In this document: piece by piece, positions 63,470 to 64,000 of the stretch
Layout of the letters: every line of letters begins with the position of its first letter
Numbering within the stretch: position 1 is the stretch's first letter
Assembly (NCBI GenBank): GCA_965216515.1
Contig: OZ244173.1
Coordinates: 1,736,001 to 1,800,000 of the forward strand
Origin: CAXMRP01 sp965216515
GTDB taxonomy: Bacteria; Pseudomonadota; Alphaproteobacteria; Rhizobiales; Afifellaceae
Direction of reading: 5' to 3'
DNA: 64,000 nucleotides
Program-made: the position numbers and the translations under genes
The notes under the pieces: generated by a model
What the model saw: the letters and a program-made list of their open reading frames with translations, nothing else
Told to the model about the DNA's origin: nothing
Database searches by the model: none

Positions 63470-64000
63470 GTGATTCGGTTTGAGAATGTCGGCCTGCGCT
63501 ATGGCATTGGCCCGGAAGTGCTGCGCGATGTGAGCTTCCACGTCGAGCCCGGCTCGTTCCAGTACGTGACCGGGCCGTCCGGTGCGGGAAAGACATCGCT
63601 CCTGAAGCTGCTGTTCTTCTCGCTGAAGCCCTCGCGCGGCAATGTGCGTATTTTCGATGCCGACGCGACGACGGTGAAGCGGGCCGACATCCCCGCCCTT
63701 CGCCGCCGCATCGGCATGGTGTTCCAGAATTTCCACCTGCTCGACCACATGACCACCTACGAAAACGTCGCCCTGCCGCTGCGGGTGGCCGGCGCCGGCG
63801 AGGCCACCTATCATCGCGATGTGGCCGAACTGATGGAATGGGTCGGGCTCGGCGACAAGATGTGGGTGCATCCGCAGGTGCTGTCGGGTGGCGAAAAGCA
63901 GCGTGTCGCGATCGCCCGCGCGCTGATCACGCGGCCGGAGATCCTGCTCGCCGACGAGCCCACCGGCAATGTCGATCCGCCGCTGGCCCGGCGCCTGCTG
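63470..64000 (+). CDS. ftsE: Cell-division ATP-binding protein FtsE (3' truncated by window)
   Basis: The first 177 codons of an ABC ATPase. Walker A is TGPSGAGKTSLLKLL with Lys41, the Q-loop is MVFQNFHLLDH, the signature is LSGGEKQRVAIARAL and Walker B is EILLADEPTGNVD. FENVGLRYG and LLFFSLKPSRG are characteristic of FtsE. With FtsX it relays ATP hydrolysis to periplasmic amidases at the division septum. The start is GTG at 63470 with AAGG eight bases upstream. It is divergent from the zinc-ribbon gene, with a CtrA box between. Confidence 0.95.
   Translation, partial: MIRFENVGLRYGIGPEVLRDVSFHVEPGSFQYVTGPSGAGKTSLLKLLFFSLKPSRGNVRIFDADATTVKRADIPALRRRIGMVFQNFHLLDHMTTYENVALPLRVAGAGEATYHRDVAELMEWVGLGDKMWVHPQVLSGGEKQRVAIARALITRPEILLADEPTGNVDPPLARRLL

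Overview
The window is a GC-rich (about two-thirds G+C by eye), gene-dense bacterial chromosome segment. It reads as an alphaproteobacterium, most likely of the order Hyphomicrobiales (Rhizobiales). The main evidence is gene order: argH, an LptM-type mini-lipoprotein, lysA, a DUF4175/TIGR02302 membrane protein, a response regulator, hpt, an MJ0042-type zinc-ribbon protein and divergent ftsE. A second block also fits: twin-transmembrane small protein, PduO-type adenosyltransferase, rhomboid protease, etfB, etfA and 3-hydroxybutyryl-CoA dehydrogenase. A full CtrA-type box, GANTC sites and a ROSE-like RNA thermometer also fit this class.

Layout. 1-6.5 kb is a patchy accessory region. It holds the 3' end of an inositol-monophosphatase-family gene (probably hisN), a lysophospholipase-like hydrolase, two secreted PepSY-like proteins, an Hsp20 gene with a heat-shock-like promoter and thermometer leader, an orphan PcfJ-like gene bracketed by two near-identical terminator repeats, and a membrane-anchored staphylococcal-nuclease-like protein. 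6.7-13.2 kb has an aquaporin, threonine aldolase, amidase plus LysR regulator, a DUF1007/NicO nickel-cobalt export pair and a glutamine-amidotransferase-like hydrolase. 13.4-23.7 kb is a 2-oxoacid-flavoured block: one Tat-exported TRAP binding protein, two successive TRAP permease pairs, and a 1156-residue fused indolepyruvate:ferredoxin oxidoreductase-family enzyme. 23.7-31.7 kb has an ABM-like protein, a 5'-nucleotidase-family protein, an 11-bp minisatellite, a 10-TM metal exporter homologue, ferrochelatase, a QmcA/NfeD membrane pair, a DUF924 protein and arabinose-5-phosphate isomerase.

31.8-38.5 kb is an envelope block: beta-barrel protein, divergent galU and galE, lytic transglycosylase and a DUF459 SGNH protein. 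38.5-44.7 kb is gltBD, glutamate synthase. 45.4-49.2 kb holds creatininase, GluQ-RS, an AEC transporter and an SDR. 49.4-54.1 kb is the adenosyltransferase/rhomboid/electron-transfer-flavoprotein block. 54.2-64 kb is the conserved arginine/lysine biosynthesis, purine salvage and cell-division block, cut inside ftsE.

Most genes are housekeeping. The less ordinary signals are intergenic: short tandem arrays with different unit lengths (9, 11, 12, 13, 14 and 16 bp), the thermometer, the PcfJ cassette, and two divergent genes that both appear to start at TTG. No rRNA, tRNA, CRISPR array, insertion sequence or prophage was recognised.
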